This document shows, piece after piece, positions 23,666-33,097 of a stretch of 38,818 nucleotides of DNA. Both the position numbers and the translations under genes were made by a program. Under the pieces are notes generated by a model. That model was not told the DNA's origin. It searched no databases and was given only the letters and a program-made list of their open reading frames with translations. Each line of letters opens with the position of its first letter. The stretch's first letter is position 1. Origin of the DNA: Saprospiraceae bacterium (GTDB taxonomy: Bacteria > Bacteroidota > Bacteroidia > Chitinophagales > Saprospiraceae); assembly GCA_015490715.1 (NCBI GenBank), contig WFXH01000101.1, forward strand, positions 1 to 38,818, given 5' to 3'.

Positions 23666-24472
23666 CTAACCGCAGAGATACTGACCGAGCAGGACGCGGG
23701 CGCCTTCCTCCAGCGTACAGTGAGACAAAACATCCGACTCGACAATAAATATCACCGTAGAGCCAATTTCAAAATAGCCGAGCTCTTCACCACGACGGAC
23801 GTGCCAGGTGCCCTGCATCTCAAATTCCTCCTTCCTCTTTCGGAGCGCCTGGGCCCACCCCGGCACAAACGTTAAGAGTATCTTCCCCACAATCATCGCA
23901 CCGATAAACACAAACTCAAATCTCCCATACGCGCACCTACCCGATAAGACGACGCGCTCATTGATGCAATACAGCGACTTGACGCGCTCCACACTTCGCT
24001 CGTTGACGGGAAAGAGTCGGCCGGGGAAAAAAGCTATTTTTTCAATCGTCATATCCACAGGTGCATGGACACGATGATAATCGCCCGGAGAGAGGTAAAT
24101 GGTCACATAGCTGCCCGTATGCATCGCATCGGTACCCGTAATGTACGCCTGAGGATACGCCTCTCCCTTACACTGGATTAAAAGTCCTTCCGTCAGGCTG
24201 CCAAAGCGATACAGATATCCCTCTGCTGGCGAAGCCACACCCCGCTGAGCAAAGGGGCGCATGCCTTCTTTAAAATGCCGGGTGAAAAATTCGTTAAAGG
24301 TCTTCACCGTCGCCCAATCAAAGGCAAACTGAGTGAGATCAATGCGGTATTTGCGCACATACCACCGTATGGCGAAATGCAGGAGCCATTTCGGCGCTTG
24401 CCATCGCGCAAACCAGCCGACGATACCCGTCAGCGTTCGCTGCCCGATTACGGAAAGAAGCCGGGTAATCAA
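23666..24472 (-). CDS. psd: Phosphatidylserine decarboxylase with Asp-to-Glu change in the self-cleavage triad
   Basis: This 268-residue protein should decarboxylate phosphatidylserine to phosphatidylethanolamine at the membrane after autocleavage to a pyruvoyl enzyme. YLSPGDYHRVHAP contains His136, and FEIGST (family LGST) contains Ser238, the pyruvoyl precursor. The third triad residue, normally Asp in SPxDG, is Glu84 here (SPAEG). The start is a TTG whose bases overlap the stop of the preceding ligase gene (TTGA). No in-frame ATG exists before residue 71, so TTG is the only good choice and translation is coupled. The reading is clean with no frameshift, so the substitution is real in this sequence. 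Confidence 0.9.
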   Translation of the reverse strand: MITRLLSVIGQRTLTGIVGWFARWQAPKWLLHFAIRWYVRKYRIDLTQFAFDWATVKTFNEFFTRHFKEGMRPFAQRGVASPAEGYLYRFGSLTEGLLIQCKGEAYPQAYITGTDAMHTGSYVTIYLSPGDYHRVHAPVDMTIEKIAFFPGRLFPVNERSVERVKSLYCINERVVLSGRCAYGRFEFVFIGAMIVGKILLTFVPGWAQALRKRKEEFEMQGTWHVRRGEELGYFEIGSTVIFIVESDVLSHCTLEEGARVLLGQYLCG

Positions 24473-26466
24473 GACTGTGTAGGTTTAGCCGATGGCTCGG
24501 AAAAAAAACGCTCCTGGATGCGCCGGGCCTCCGCTTCGTAGAAGGGCATCACTTCGGGATTTTTCATCGCACCAATGTTGATTGCCCTTTCGCGGTCCAT
24601 ACCCAGGAAGAGGCGCTTGACGGGCGCTTCCATTTTCTTTCCGCTTATGGTAGTGGGTATTCCAGGGGCTTGGATGATTTCGTCGGGCACGTGTCGCGGG
24701 CTGTACTGCTCTCGCAAGCGCTCCTTTATACGTTGGCGAAGCTCATCCGTCAGCGTTTTATCCTCATCTGTGACGACATACAGGGGCATATAGTGATTGC
24801 CGTCGGGCAACTCGAGGTTGACGATCAGCGAGTCGATGATCTCTGGCAAGCTCTCCACCACTTTGTAGATCTCCGCAGTGCCGATGCGCACGCCGTGGCG
24901 GTTTAAAGTAGCATCACTGCGTCCATAGATGATCACGCCATCACGCGGAGTGATTTCGATCCAGTCGCCGTGACGCCATACGCCCGGGTACATCGAAAAG
25001 TAACTCTCCCTGTATCGACGCATATCGGGATCGTTCCAAAAGTATATCGGCATCGAGGGCATGGGCTGCTTGATCACCATCTCGCCGACTTTTCCGACGA
25101 GGCTGTTGCCCTCTGCATCCCATGCGTCGAGATCGCATCCCAGCGCTCTACACTGTATTTCCCCGCGGTAGACGGGCCGCTCAATACAGCCGCCGACAAA
25201 GGCCGTGCACACATCGGTGCCCCCCGACATCGAACACAGCCATACGTCTGGATGTACCTCCTCATAGACGTAGTCAAAGCCCTCAGGCGGAAGGGGGGCG
25301 CCGGTAGAGCCGATGCTCCGCAAATACCTCAGGGCATAGCGATCGCGTGGTCGTACGCCTCGCTTGCGACAAGCCATTAAATAGGGCGCGCTCGTGCCAA
25401 AGTGATGAATGGGTAATTCCTCAGCATACTGCCATAGGCGGTACATATCGGGATAGGCAGCACTTCCTTCATACAGCACAATGCGCGCTCCCATGAGGGC
25501 CGAGGCGTGCACAAAATTCCACATCATCCACCCCGTCGTCGAATACCAAAAGAAATTTTCCCCCGGGTGGACATCATTGTGAAAGGCCATGTACTTGAAG
25601 TGTTCGAGCAGCACCCCACCGTGACCGTGGGTTATGGCCTTGGGCTTGCCTGTCGTACCCGAGGAATACAACACCCACAGCGGATGAGCAAACGGCACAC
25701 GAACGAATTGTACCACTTCGACACCTCGTGCCTCCACTTGATGCTCCCAATCGACAAATCGGCTGTCGGGCCGCGGCAAGTCTACACCCAAGTAGGGCAC
25801 CCAAACTACGAGCTGTATGCTCGGAATTTGTTGTACAATGTGGAGCACTTCCTCTGTGCGGTTGTACTCCTTGCCGTTGTACGTATAGCCATCGCAGGCA
25901 AAGAGGACTTTCGGTTGGATCTGACTAAAACGCTCCACAACGGAAAACGTCCCGAAATCGGGCGAGCAACTCGACCACACCGCTCCCATCGCGGCTGTAG
26001 CAAAAAAGGCTATGCTGGCCTCAGGCACATTGGGCAAGTACGCAGCTACCCGATCCCCGGTACCGACACCTGCATCGCGCAATAGCGCCTGCACCGCTGC
26101 CGTCTTTTGCTTGACCTCTCCCCAGCTCAGCTGTCGCTGCGGTCCGCGTTCGCCACGCCAAAACAGTGCAATATCCACATCCTCCTTTCGCCGAAACAAG
26201 TGCTCTGCATAATTGAGCTCAATACCTTCAAACCATCGTGCCCCAGGCATGGAACCCTTCAACACTTCACTGTACGTGCCAGAATAATCCACCTCGAAAT
26301 ACTCAAGCAAGATGGACCAAAATTCCGAAAGATGCTCCACACTCCATTGCCAGAGTTGGCGATACTCCCCAAACTGTAATCCGTATTGCTCTTTGAGATA
26401 TCGGCGAAAGCGGCTGAGCTGGCTTTTTTTTCGTACGTCATCCGAAGCGCGCCATAAAGTATCCAT
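24469..26466 (-). CDS. Acetoacetate--CoA ligase
   Basis: This 665-residue adenylate-forming enzyme activates acetoacetate to acetoacetyl-CoA in the cytoplasm. The N-terminal ACAS domain has MPGARWFEGIELNYAEHLF. The ATP-binding P-loop is SSGTTGKPK (268-276). GSTGAPLPPEGFDYVY and MSGGTDVCTAFVGG are characteristic of acetoacetyl-CoA synthetase as against acetyl-CoA synthetase. The C-terminal catalytic lysine is Lys610 in TTISGKKMEAPVK. It is cotranscribed with psd, with a 4-nt overlap. A -7 box and a leader hairpin lie upstream, after a strong terminator. Confidence 0.93.
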   Translation of the reverse strand: MDTLWRASDDVRKKSQLSRFRRYLKEQYGLQFGEYRQLWQWSVEHLSEFWSILLEYFEVDYSGTYSEVLKGSMPGARWFEGIELNYAEHLFRRKEDVDIALFWRGERGPQRQLSWGEVKQKTAAVQALLRDAGVGTGDRVAAYLPNVPEASIAFFATAAMGAVWSSCSPDFGTFSVVERFSQIQPKVLFACDGYTYNGKEYNRTEEVLHIVQQIPSIQLVVWVPYLGVDLPRPDSRFVDWEHQVEARGVEVVQFVRVPFAHPLWVLYSSGTTGKPKAITHGHGGVLLEHFKYMAFHNDVHPGENFFWYSTTGWMMWNFVHASALMGARIVLYEGSAAYPDMYRLWQYAEELPIHHFGTSAPYLMACRKRGVRPRDRYALRYLRSIGSTGAPLPPEGFDYVYEEVHPDVWLCSMSGGTDVCTAFVGGCIERPVYRGEIQCRALGCDLDAWDAEGNSLVGKVGEMVIKQPMPSMPIYFWNDPDMRRYRESYFSMYPGVWRHGDWIEITPRDGVIIYGRSDATLNRHGVRIGTAEIYKVVESLPEIIDSLIVNLELPDGNHYMPLYVVTDEDKTLTDELRQRIKERLREQYSPRHVPDEIIQAPGIPTTISGKKMEAPVKRLFLGMDRERAINIGAMKNPEVMPFYEAEARRIQERFFSEPSAKPTQS

Positions 26467-26487
26467 GATGGCAGTTTTAAACCTACT

Positions 26488-26509
26488 AACTGCTCATATG
26501 CCAGCAGTT
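26488..26509 (-). promoter_or_regulatory. Hairpin in the leader of the acetoacetate-CoA ligase mRNA
   Basis: AACTGCT (26488-26494) pairs with AGCAGTT (26503-26509) around an 8-nt loop. It lies between the -7 box and the ATG at 26466 and may affect translation initiation. No ligand or protein can be inferred. Confidence 0.35.
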
Positions 26510-26516
26510 TGAAAGA

Positions 26517-26524
26517 CAAATATA
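26517..26524 (-). promoter_or_regulatory. -7 element upstream of acetoacetate-CoA ligase
   Basis: The minus strand reads TATATTTG, an exact TAnnTTTG match, about 50 nt upstream of ATG 26466. The -33 region coincides with the T-run of the upstream terminator and is not a clear TTTG. Confidence 0.55.
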
Positions 26525-26539
26525 CGATGTCGAAGGCGT

Positions 26540-26571
26540 AAAAAAAGGTCGCCCGCGCAGCGCGGGCGACC
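26540..26571 (-). terminator. Rho-independent terminator of the TonB receptor gene
   Basis: GGTCGCCCGCGC and GCGCGGGCGACC form a perfect 12-bp inverted repeat with a single central base (26547-26571). On the minus strand it is followed by seven Ts (26546-26540). It separates the receptor gene from the ligase-psd operon. Confidence 0.9.
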
Positions 26572-26597
26572 ACAAAACTGTAATGCCATGAAGAGAG

Positions 26598-29594
26598 TTA
26601 GATGCCGAGATTGTATACGATGCGCATGAAGAGGTGACGTCCGTTGTAGGAAAACTGCGGCGACCGTCGCGAATAGATGAATCGACCGGAGGATTGGAAG
26701 ATGGGATGCACCTCCTCGGGATAGATGTCGAAGAGGTTGTTGGCTCCCACCTTGACGGATAAGGCATCGTTGACTTGCACACCCACGCTCAAATCCGTGA
26801 TGATTCGCGGATCATAGACGGGATCGACACCTTTGTACTTCTCATCGCGCTGATCATCGGGCAATGGCTTGAGGTTTTCGTCAAATAGCGGCTCATTGGT
26901 CGCCTCCACCGTCGACCCGAAGAGCGTATTGCGCAGATACACTGAGTACTTGCCGTAGGTAAAGGTATTGCCCAAGGTGAGCTTGGTCCTCGGAATCGCC
27001 GCTTCGAGGTAAATGCGCGATGTCTGGTCGAAGTATTTGTCGACGAGGCCTGCTTCGCGCAACAAGTCGGAGGCGTGGATATCGCCTACCCTGCGCGTTT
27101 GGGAGAAGGTAGCCGCAAAATCGGTATTGAGGCGCATGTCTTTCGAAAACATATACTTGTGGGTGAGTACGATGTCCAGGCCACGGCTGCGCGTATCGAT
27201 GGCATTGGCGAAAAACGTCGCTCGGTTGGCCTGCGCTTGCTCAAAGATGGCCTCGAGCTCTTTACGTGCCTCTTCGGTTTTGGCATCCGAGGGCTTAAAT
27301 GCACCCGTCAGTACAATGCGATTCTGGATGTCGATCTGATAGGCATCGACCGTCAACGTGACGCCGAGGTCTTTCATCGTAAGGGCAAACCCTGCACTCA
27401 GGTTTTGCGAAGTCTCTTCCTTAAGCTTGGGTATGCCGAGGAGCTTGGCAGCACGGGAAGTGTTGGCAAAGGTTCCCCTTTCGGTCGCTACGGTCTTTCC
27501 ACCTACGGTTACAAAGATGGTGGAAGTACGACTGAAGTGGATTTGATGCAGCGAAGGAGCACGGAACCCCGTGCTGTATGCTGCCCGCAAGTTGAGGAAA
27601 TCGCCCACCAGATAGCGTCCCGCCACTTTGTAGTTGAATGTGCTTCCAAAATCGGAGTAGTTTTCAAAGCGCCCTGCTACACCGATGAGCAATGCATCGT
27701 TGACATCGATCTCAAAATCGGCATAGCCGGCCACACTGTTGCGGAAGGCATTGACTTCGTTGTCGGGCAAAAAGCCCGGGAAGCACTGGCAAGCTGCTGG
27801 ACGCTGACGCCCTAAAAAGTCGTACTGCAACTCCTCATCGGGAGTGCGCGCCGTGACGAGCTCGCCGTAGATGTCGTAATTGCCCCACGAGAGCTCCGTA
27901 CCCGGAAATATCCAGTAGTTTTCCAGGCGGTACTCAGCTCCAAAAGCCGTGTTGACACCCTTTAATCCAAACCACCCTTCGAAGTATCGGGAGATGTCGA
28001 AATTGGCCGTGTTTTGAGCAAAACCGTGCCCTCCATTGTTGAAGTCGGTCGGACTCTTGCTCTCCAAGGTGGCGTTGTGGGCATGACTCATCTGAAACTC
28101 AAACACGTTGGAGCCATAGGTATTGCTGATGTCGATGTTCCACGATGCCACCGTGCCGCGCAAGCCAAAGGCTATCGATCGGTCGGTGATGTTGGAGTTG
28201 ATCTGCGGTACCGTGCCGTTAAACCATATCGAAGTAACCGTACGGCTCTGATTGGGCAAGCGATAAAAACACCCCGAATTGCCCCTGCGGTAACCCGCAC
28301 CACCAAAGGCGTACACTTCGAGGTTTTCGCCGACGGGTACACCCATGTTGACGAAAAACTGCCCCTGACGCAACGCGCTCTGACCGACGCGCATGTTGAA
28401 ATCCGTTCGATCTAAGCCCCGTGCTCGGAGTTCATCTTCGGTGGCATCTTCCTTGAGCAAAGCGCGCAGCTCGTCCAAGGTGGCAGCATTGGCGATCTGC
28501 TGTTTCAATTCCGAGGAAAAATACTCCACCTCTTGCGCATAGCGCTGTACATCTTCCATCGTGAGATTGTCGAGGTTGGCAAAACCGTCTTCTTTGGCGA
28601 TGCGCTCTACGGCATTAAAACGGTTGAAGATCGAGCCCTTAAACTCGCGCATGCGATTGGTCCACCCGCGATGCAAAAATTCGCCGGTAAAATTGATGTA
28701 CCCGCCCTTTGAACCGATGGGCAAACCGTAGTTCAAGCCGAGCTTGACCACTTCGCCATCGTAGCGTCGATCTTGCCCCATGAAGGGTCCGATCTTTTCG
28801 GGATCAGTAAAATTGGCTCCCATCGTGTAGTTGAGATGCAGCCGATTGACGTCTTTTCGCAAGCGCACATTGATGATGCCCGCTATGGCATCCGAGCCGT
28901 ACTGGGCTGCCGCCCCGTCGCGCAATACCTCGATAGACGACACCGCCGTCGACGGTATCGCATTGAGATCCGTCCCGACGTTGCCCCGACCGAAGGTGCC
29001 ATTGATATTGACCAGCGAAGTCGTATGACGACGCTTGCCGTTGATGAGCACCAACACCTGGTCCGGCCCGAGGCCCCGCAGCGAAGCCGGGTCGATGTGG
29101 TCCGTGCCATCCGAAATGGTCTGCGTATTCGAGTTAAACGCCGGTGTAGTGTAGTGCAACATCTGATTGAGCTCCGTCTGCGGAGCAGCAATCGTCAACT
29201 CTCCTACGGGAATCACATCGACGGGCACAGGTGATTCGGCCTTCGTGCGCGCGGGATTGCGCGAACCAATAATGACCACCTCGCTCAAACTCAATCCCTC
29301 ATCCAGGTCAAAGTCGACCGTCACTTCCTGTCCTGCTTCGACTGTTACGCGCTTGGATTTCGAAATGTAGCCTACATAGCTGGCCTTTAAGACATACTCT
29401 CCGGGCTCCAACTCTAAGCGGAATGTTCCATCAATGTCTGTCACCGTACCTTGATCCGTCCCTTCGACGTGGACTGTGGCTCCGATCAAAGGTTCGCCGT
29501 CGTCGGTTACCGATCCCTTAACGATGCCCTTCTGAGCAGCGAGTGCCAGAGCACCGCTCCATGCTAACACCAAGAGGAAAAGTCTCCTTTTCAT
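26598..29594 (-). CDS. TonB-dependent outer-membrane receptor
   Basis: From ATG 29594 the protein has 998 residues. A signal peptide (MKRRLFLLVLAWSGALALAA) precedes a carboxypeptidase-regulatory-like domain (about 22-108, GKVTDxxGEPL pattern seen as GSVTDDGEPLIGATV). The plug domain follows (DPASLRGLGPDQVLVLING, SSIEVLRDGAAAQYGSDAI). The rest is a 22-strand-type barrel ending RIVYNLGI with a terminal hydrophobic residue. It imports a ligand through the outer membrane with energy from TonB-ExbBD. No SusD partner is adjacent, so it is not a clear SusC. The substrate is unknown. The frame is open upstream to 29708; ATG 29600 (MHMKRR) is a close alternative. Confidence 0.93.
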   Translation of the reverse strand: MKRRLFLLVLAWSGALALAAQKGIVKGSVTDDGEPLIGATVHVEGTDQGTVTDIDGTFRLELEPGEYVLKASYVGYISKSKRVTVEAGQEVTVDFDLDEGLSLSEVVIIGSRNPARTKAESPVPVDVIPVGELTIAAPQTELNQMLHYTTPAFNSNTQTISDGTDHIDPASLRGLGPDQVLVLINGKRRHTTSLVNINGTFGRGNVGTDLNAIPSTAVSSIEVLRDGAAAQYGSDAIAGIINVRLRKDVNRLHLNYTMGANFTDPEKIGPFMGQDRRYDGEVVKLGLNYGLPIGSKGGYINFTGEFLHRGWTNRMREFKGSIFNRFNAVERIAKEDGFANLDNLTMEDVQRYAQEVEYFSSELKQQIANAATLDELRALLKEDATEDELRARGLDRTDFNMRVGQSALRQGQFFVNMGVPVGENLEVYAFGGAGYRRGNSGCFYRLPNQSRTVTSIWFNGTVPQINSNITDRSIAFGLRGTVASWNIDISNTYGSNVFEFQMSHAHNATLESKSPTDFNNGGHGFAQNTANFDISRYFEGWFGLKGVNTAFGAEYRLENYWIFPGTELSWGNYDIYGELVTARTPDEELQYDFLGRQRPAACQCFPGFLPDNEVNAFRNSVAGYADFEIDVNDALLIGVAGRFENYSDFGSTFNYKVAGRYLVGDFLNLRAAYSTGFRAPSLHQIHFSRTSTIFVTVGGKTVATERGTFANTSRAAKLLGIPKLKEETSQNLSAGFALTMKDLGVTLTVDAYQIDIQNRIVLTGAFKPSDAKTEEARKELEAIFEQAQANRATFFANAIDTRSRGLDIVLTHKYMFSKDMRLNTDFAATFSQTRRVGDIHASDLLREAGLVDKYFDQTSRIYLEAAIPRTKLTLGNTFTYGKYSVYLRNTLFGSTVEATNEPLFDENLKPLPDDQRDEKYKGVDPVYDPRIITDLSVGVQVNDALSVKVGANNLFDIYPEEVHPIFQSSGRFIYSRRSPQFSYNGRHLFMRIVYNLGI

Positions 29595-29689
29595 ATGCAT
29601 ATGTTTTAGATGATGGATTCTTCCGACCCAACGAAAATCAATCACACTCGTTGCTCTGCCCCAATAGCTCCCTGACATCTCTTCACTCG

Positions 29690-29697
29690 CAAATATA
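29690..29697 (-). promoter_or_regulatory. -7 element upstream of the TonB receptor gene
   Basis: The minus strand reads TATATTTG, an exact match to the Bacteroidetes -7 element. Transcription would begin near 29683, giving a leader of about 85-90 nt. No good -33 TTTG is seen at 19-21 nt. Confidence 0.55.
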
Positions 29698-29989
29698 TCA
29701 TTTTTCATAAAACCGTGGAGGCTTCCCCCTATAAAAAAATTTCATCTTTGATAAAATCACCGCGCGCCCACCCCGTTTCCCCACTGTCGTTGCCTCTTTG
29801 AACCCCATTGCGATCTTTCGCTTTCAGACAGTGTCCGTACCACACTCTTTTAAGATAAGCCATGAAAACTTTAATGTACACGACAGATGGGAAAGGTTTT
29901 CGGCGTTGATTGGATAAATGTACATCCCTGCTTGGTATGTAGAAGATTCGAAAATTTCGCGTATTTTTATGGGCTAAAACCTTTAGACA
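29698..29989. other. Intergenic stretch between divergent TonB receptor and first metalloprotease gene
   Basis: With the receptor leader this gap is about 395 nt (29595-29989). Apart from the receptor -7 box I see only an imperfect + strand -7-like TATTTTTA (29962-29969) ahead of the metalloprotease start and one short frame (29862-29909, 15 residues, MKTLMYTTDGKGFRR) with no supporting signal. No repeat, RNA gene or conserved element was recognised. Confidence 0.5.
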
Positions 29990-31528
29990 ATGAAAGGCAG
30001 ATTGCACTCAGGATTGTGGTTGTTGCTATTACCGATCATCCATGGACACTCCGTATTTTCCCAGGTGCGCGGTATTTGCGGCATCACCGCCGAAGAGCAA
30101 CACATGCTTTACGAGCAAATCGATCGGTTTAAACAGCCTACGGTGGAGATGCGCGAGACGTACTATATCCCCATCGTATTTCATCCCGTAGCCAGAACCA
30201 ATGGGACTGGAGCATATCTGCGCTACGACCACATGTTGGATGCCATCTGCAAGCTCAATGAAGGCTTCAGCGAGCAGGGCATGGTGTTTTACCTGCCGGG
30301 CGTGAGTGAGAGCATTCGCTTCGATGTGAAAAACAACCTCGCCTTCGACAATCCTCGCCAAAGTTATGGCGCCTCTGTCATGAAGCTCAAAGCCGACCAA
30401 ACCAGATACGGCGTTAACATCTTCATCGTCAACCGCATCAGCTACGATCCCAGCCAGCAGACCCTCGGCTATTACTCGCCCACGTACGATTATGTGGTCA
30501 TGCTCAAGAAGGAAATTTCCTCTCCTTCTTCGACCTTTGCGCACGAGCTCGGACACTTCTTTGGCCTTTTGCATACCTTTTACGGTTGGGAGGAGACCCA
30601 GTACAATCCCAGCCTTCCCACCCCCACCGAAGTCACTCTCCAAACGGCCAATATCACCGTGCCGGTCGAATACGTCAAGCGCGACAAAATGCGCAACAAC
30701 CAGCGCGTCTGTGAAATCGCCGCCGACAAACTCTGCGACACCGAAGCTAATTACAAACTCGGTTTCGGATACCTCAAATGCGAATGGATGGGCATCGCCA
30801 AAGATCCCGACAATGTGCCCCTCCGACCACAAGAGCGCAACTACATGAGCTACTTCCTCCATTGCGATGACTACTTCTTCACTCAAGAGCAAGGACAGGT
30901 GATGCGCAACAATTACCTCAGCCCCGAGCGCAACTACCTGCGCAAGAGAACACCCACTGTGGTCGATGCACCCGACGGCGAAATCACTCCCATCTATCCC
31001 CTCGACCAGGAAGAGCTCGAAGTATACGGCCTCCTCACCCTCGACTGGGAAGACATACCCAACGCCACACATTATTTAATAGAAGTGTCCAGACGCCGAT
31101 CGTTTTCCAATATCGTTGCACGTGAAATCGTAGACAAAAGCGAGTTTGCCCTCGAATTTTCACCCAACAAGTACTATTACTGGCGCGTCAAGCCCATTAA
31201 CGAAACCCACCTATGCGAGCCGTTTTCGGCCAAATTTGTCTTTAAAACCGGCACCATACCGGTACGCACCAGCGATATCGAAGATATCGATCGGTGGTGG
31301 ATCACTGCGTTTCCCGAGCCAAAAATCACGATGTACACCACAAAGGCCTGGCGTGGTCAGCTCGTCATCTTCGATGCCAATGGCTCTACAGTGCACAGCC
31401 AATCCGTGCAAATTCCCTCCGGTCGGTCCAGCATAGACCTCCCCATTGGACTGCATCCCGGAGTCTATTACGTGCAATTCGAAGACGAACGTCGCTTTGA
31501 AGTCAAGCGATGGCTCGTCCTGCCATAG
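29990..31528 (+). CDS. Secreted M43-type zinc metalloprotease, tandem copy 1
   Basis: This 512-residue protein has a signal peptide (LWLLLLPIIHGHSVFSQ). Its metzincin-like catalytic domain has HELGHFFGLLHTF (His185, Glu186, His189, His195) and a Met-turn NYMSY. Conserved Cys residues surround CEIAADKLCDTEANY, as in M43/cytophagalysin proteases. A fibronectin-III-like domain follows (YLIEVSRRRSFSNI...YYYWRVKPIN). The C-terminal beta domain ends VYYVQFEDERRFEVKRWLVL, resembling a T9SS type A sorting domain. Expected to be exported and to cleave proteins outside the cell. It is the first of three paralogs, 12 nt ahead of copy 2. Confidence 0.88.
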   Translation: MKGRLHSGLWLLLLPIIHGHSVFSQVRGICGITAEEQHMLYEQIDRFKQPTVEMRETYYIPIVFHPVARTNGTGAYLRYDHMLDAICKLNEGFSEQGMVFYLPGVSESIRFDVKNNLAFDNPRQSYGASVMKLKADQTRYGVNIFIVNRISYDPSQQTLGYYSPTYDYVVMLKKEISSPSSTFAHELGHFFGLLHTFYGWEETQYNPSLPTPTEVTLQTANITVPVEYVKRDKMRNNQRVCEIAADKLCDTEANYKLGFGYLKCEWMGIAKDPDNVPLRPQERNYMSYFLHCDDYFFTQEQGQVMRNNYLSPERNYLRKRTPTVVDAPDGEITPIYPLDQEELEVYGLLTLDWEDIPNATHYLIEVSRRRSFSNIVAREIVDKSEFALEFSPNKYYYWRVKPINETHLCEPFSAKFVFKTGTIPVRTSDIEDIDRWWITAFPEPKITMYTTKAWRGQLVIFDANGSTVHSQSVQIPSGRSSIDLPIGLHPGVYYVQFEDERRFEVKRWLVLP

Positions 31529-31540
31529 GAGTGCCATACC

Positions 31541-33079
31541 ATGAGCTTAGCTGCATTCCACCGCCTCATTAAAACACGTCACAGCCTTGCTGCCTTCCTA
31601 TTATTGGGGCTCTTGCCACCACTTCAAGCCCAAGAAAATCCATTGCCCTGTGGCACGCCCAACTGGTACGACGCGTGGCGCGAGCGCTATCTACACGAGC
31701 CAGCACGATTTCACACCAGTGCAAAGGATACCCCCTATCTGCTCCCCCTACAGCTCTATTTGATCCACTCGAGCAATGCTTCCCCCTATCGCAGTTATCC
31801 CCTTTCGACCATTCTCGATGCACTTTGCCAACTCAATGAAGATTTTAAGCCGACAGGGATTCGCTTTTACCTCTACGACAGCATACGAGCCATTGCCTCG
31901 GATGAATGGACGAACCACGAAGACATCTTGACCGGCATACAGTTTATGCAAGGACACCAGACGCCAGGGGTCATCAATTGCTACATCGTCAAAGGAGCAG
32001 CCGGCACCTGCGGATACAACATCCCCTATGCCGGCATTACCCTCAATTACAGCTGCTTAGGCAAAGACCAGCATACATGGACGCATGAAATCGGTCATCA
32101 CCTATCGCTCCCACACACCTTCCTGGGATGGGAAGGCAAGAGGTACCACCCCGACAGTCCGACGCCGAAAATCCTGGTGTACGACTATACGCTCTTTAAA
32201 GACAGTCTCATTACCGATACCGTGATCTACGATACAGCAGAGGTCGAACTGGCCGATGGCAGTAATTGTCGGCGAGCTGCCGATGGATTTTGCGACACAC
32301 CTCCGGATTATCTCTCCTACCGCTGGGAATGCGACGACAGCGCCCGAAGCACCTTCGCTCTGAGGGATTACCAAGGCCAGCGATTTTATGCCGACGGAAG
32401 CCTCTACATGTCGTATGCCTTTGACGAATGCCAGAATCGCTTTAGCGACGAACAAACGGCATTCATGTGGGCCACGATCCAACACAAGAGGCCTTACCTG
32501 CTCGATCACAATCCACCCGTCCTCCAAGCCATTGAGGAAGATCCGATTCTCCTCACTCCACGGGGATATGCATTCCTCGACGAAGAGGACATGATCACCT
32601 TTCGATGGAGTGCTGTCGACCATGCGGAATGGTATGTCGTCGAAGTGGCCATCAACAAGAGCTTCTCGCGTCTGCGGCACCGCGTGCTGACCAGCGATAC
32701 CTCAATCGCCCTGCCCATCAATAGTATTAGAAAACACTGGTGGCGCGTCACGGCATTCAACCGCACGCATTTCTGTGTACACAACACCGCACCACAGAGT
32801 TTTATACCCGAAAGCACCAGCCGTACCAAAGAACAGTCTCCAGCAATAAAATGGTGGTACACGGAGGGAGACCTACACATTCAGAGCCCAACGACTCGGC
32901 CACTGTACCTTCAACTCCTCACTATCCACGGGAAGGTCCTCTTTGAGACGCAAGATTTTATACCTCAAAAAACACAACGCTTGAATATACCGCCTCTGGT
33001 TCCCGGCCTGTACATTCTCAAAGTCTGCACCATCAGGCGCCATGGGCCGTGCACATCACATCGAATCTTCATAAATTAG
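31541..33079 (+). CDS. Secreted M43-type zinc metalloprotease, tandem copy 2
   Basis: This 512-residue paralog has a signal peptide (AAFLLLGLLPPLQAQ). Its zinc site is HEIGHHLSLPHTF (His182, Glu183, His186, His192). The Gly of HExxHxxGxxH is replaced by Ser. ADGFCDTPPDYLSYRWECDD and the Met-turn SLYMSY match M43 family features. A fibronectin-III-like domain (WYVVEVAINKSFSRL) and a C-terminal sorting-like domain (VPGLYILKVC) follow. The C-terminus ends HRIFIN. It is cotranscribed with copies 1 and 3 (12 and 18 nt gaps). Confidence 0.88.
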   Translation: MSLAAFHRLIKTRHSLAAFLLLGLLPPLQAQENPLPCGTPNWYDAWRERYLHEPARFHTSAKDTPYLLPLQLYLIHSSNASPYRSYPLSTILDALCQLNEDFKPTGIRFYLYDSIRAIASDEWTNHEDILTGIQFMQGHQTPGVINCYIVKGAAGTCGYNIPYAGITLNYSCLGKDQHTWTHEIGHHLSLPHTFLGWEGKRYHPDSPTPKILVYDYTLFKDSLITDTVIYDTAEVELADGSNCRRAADGFCDTPPDYLSYRWECDDSARSTFALRDYQGQRFYADGSLYMSYAFDECQNRFSDEQTAFMWATIQHKRPYLLDHNPPVLQAIEEDPILLTPRGYAFLDEEDMITFRWSAVDHAEWYVVEVAINKSFSRLRHRVLTSDTSIALPINSIRKHWWRVTAFNRTHFCVHNTAPQSFIPESTSRTKEQSPAIKWWYTEGDLHIQSPTTRPLYLQLLTIHGKVLFETQDFIPQKTQRLNIPPLVPGLYILKVCTIRRHGPCTSHRIFIN

Positions 33080-33097
33080 TCTAACAAACGACGTACA

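Noticed and set aside
29862..29909. 15-codon frame as possible leader peptide before the first metalloprotease
   Set aside because: There is no attenuator hairpin after it, no ribosome-binding signal and no biased composition.
30029..31072. 347-residue open frame on the minus strand
   Set aside because: It is the antisense shadow of the first metalloprotease gene and has no recognisable domain.
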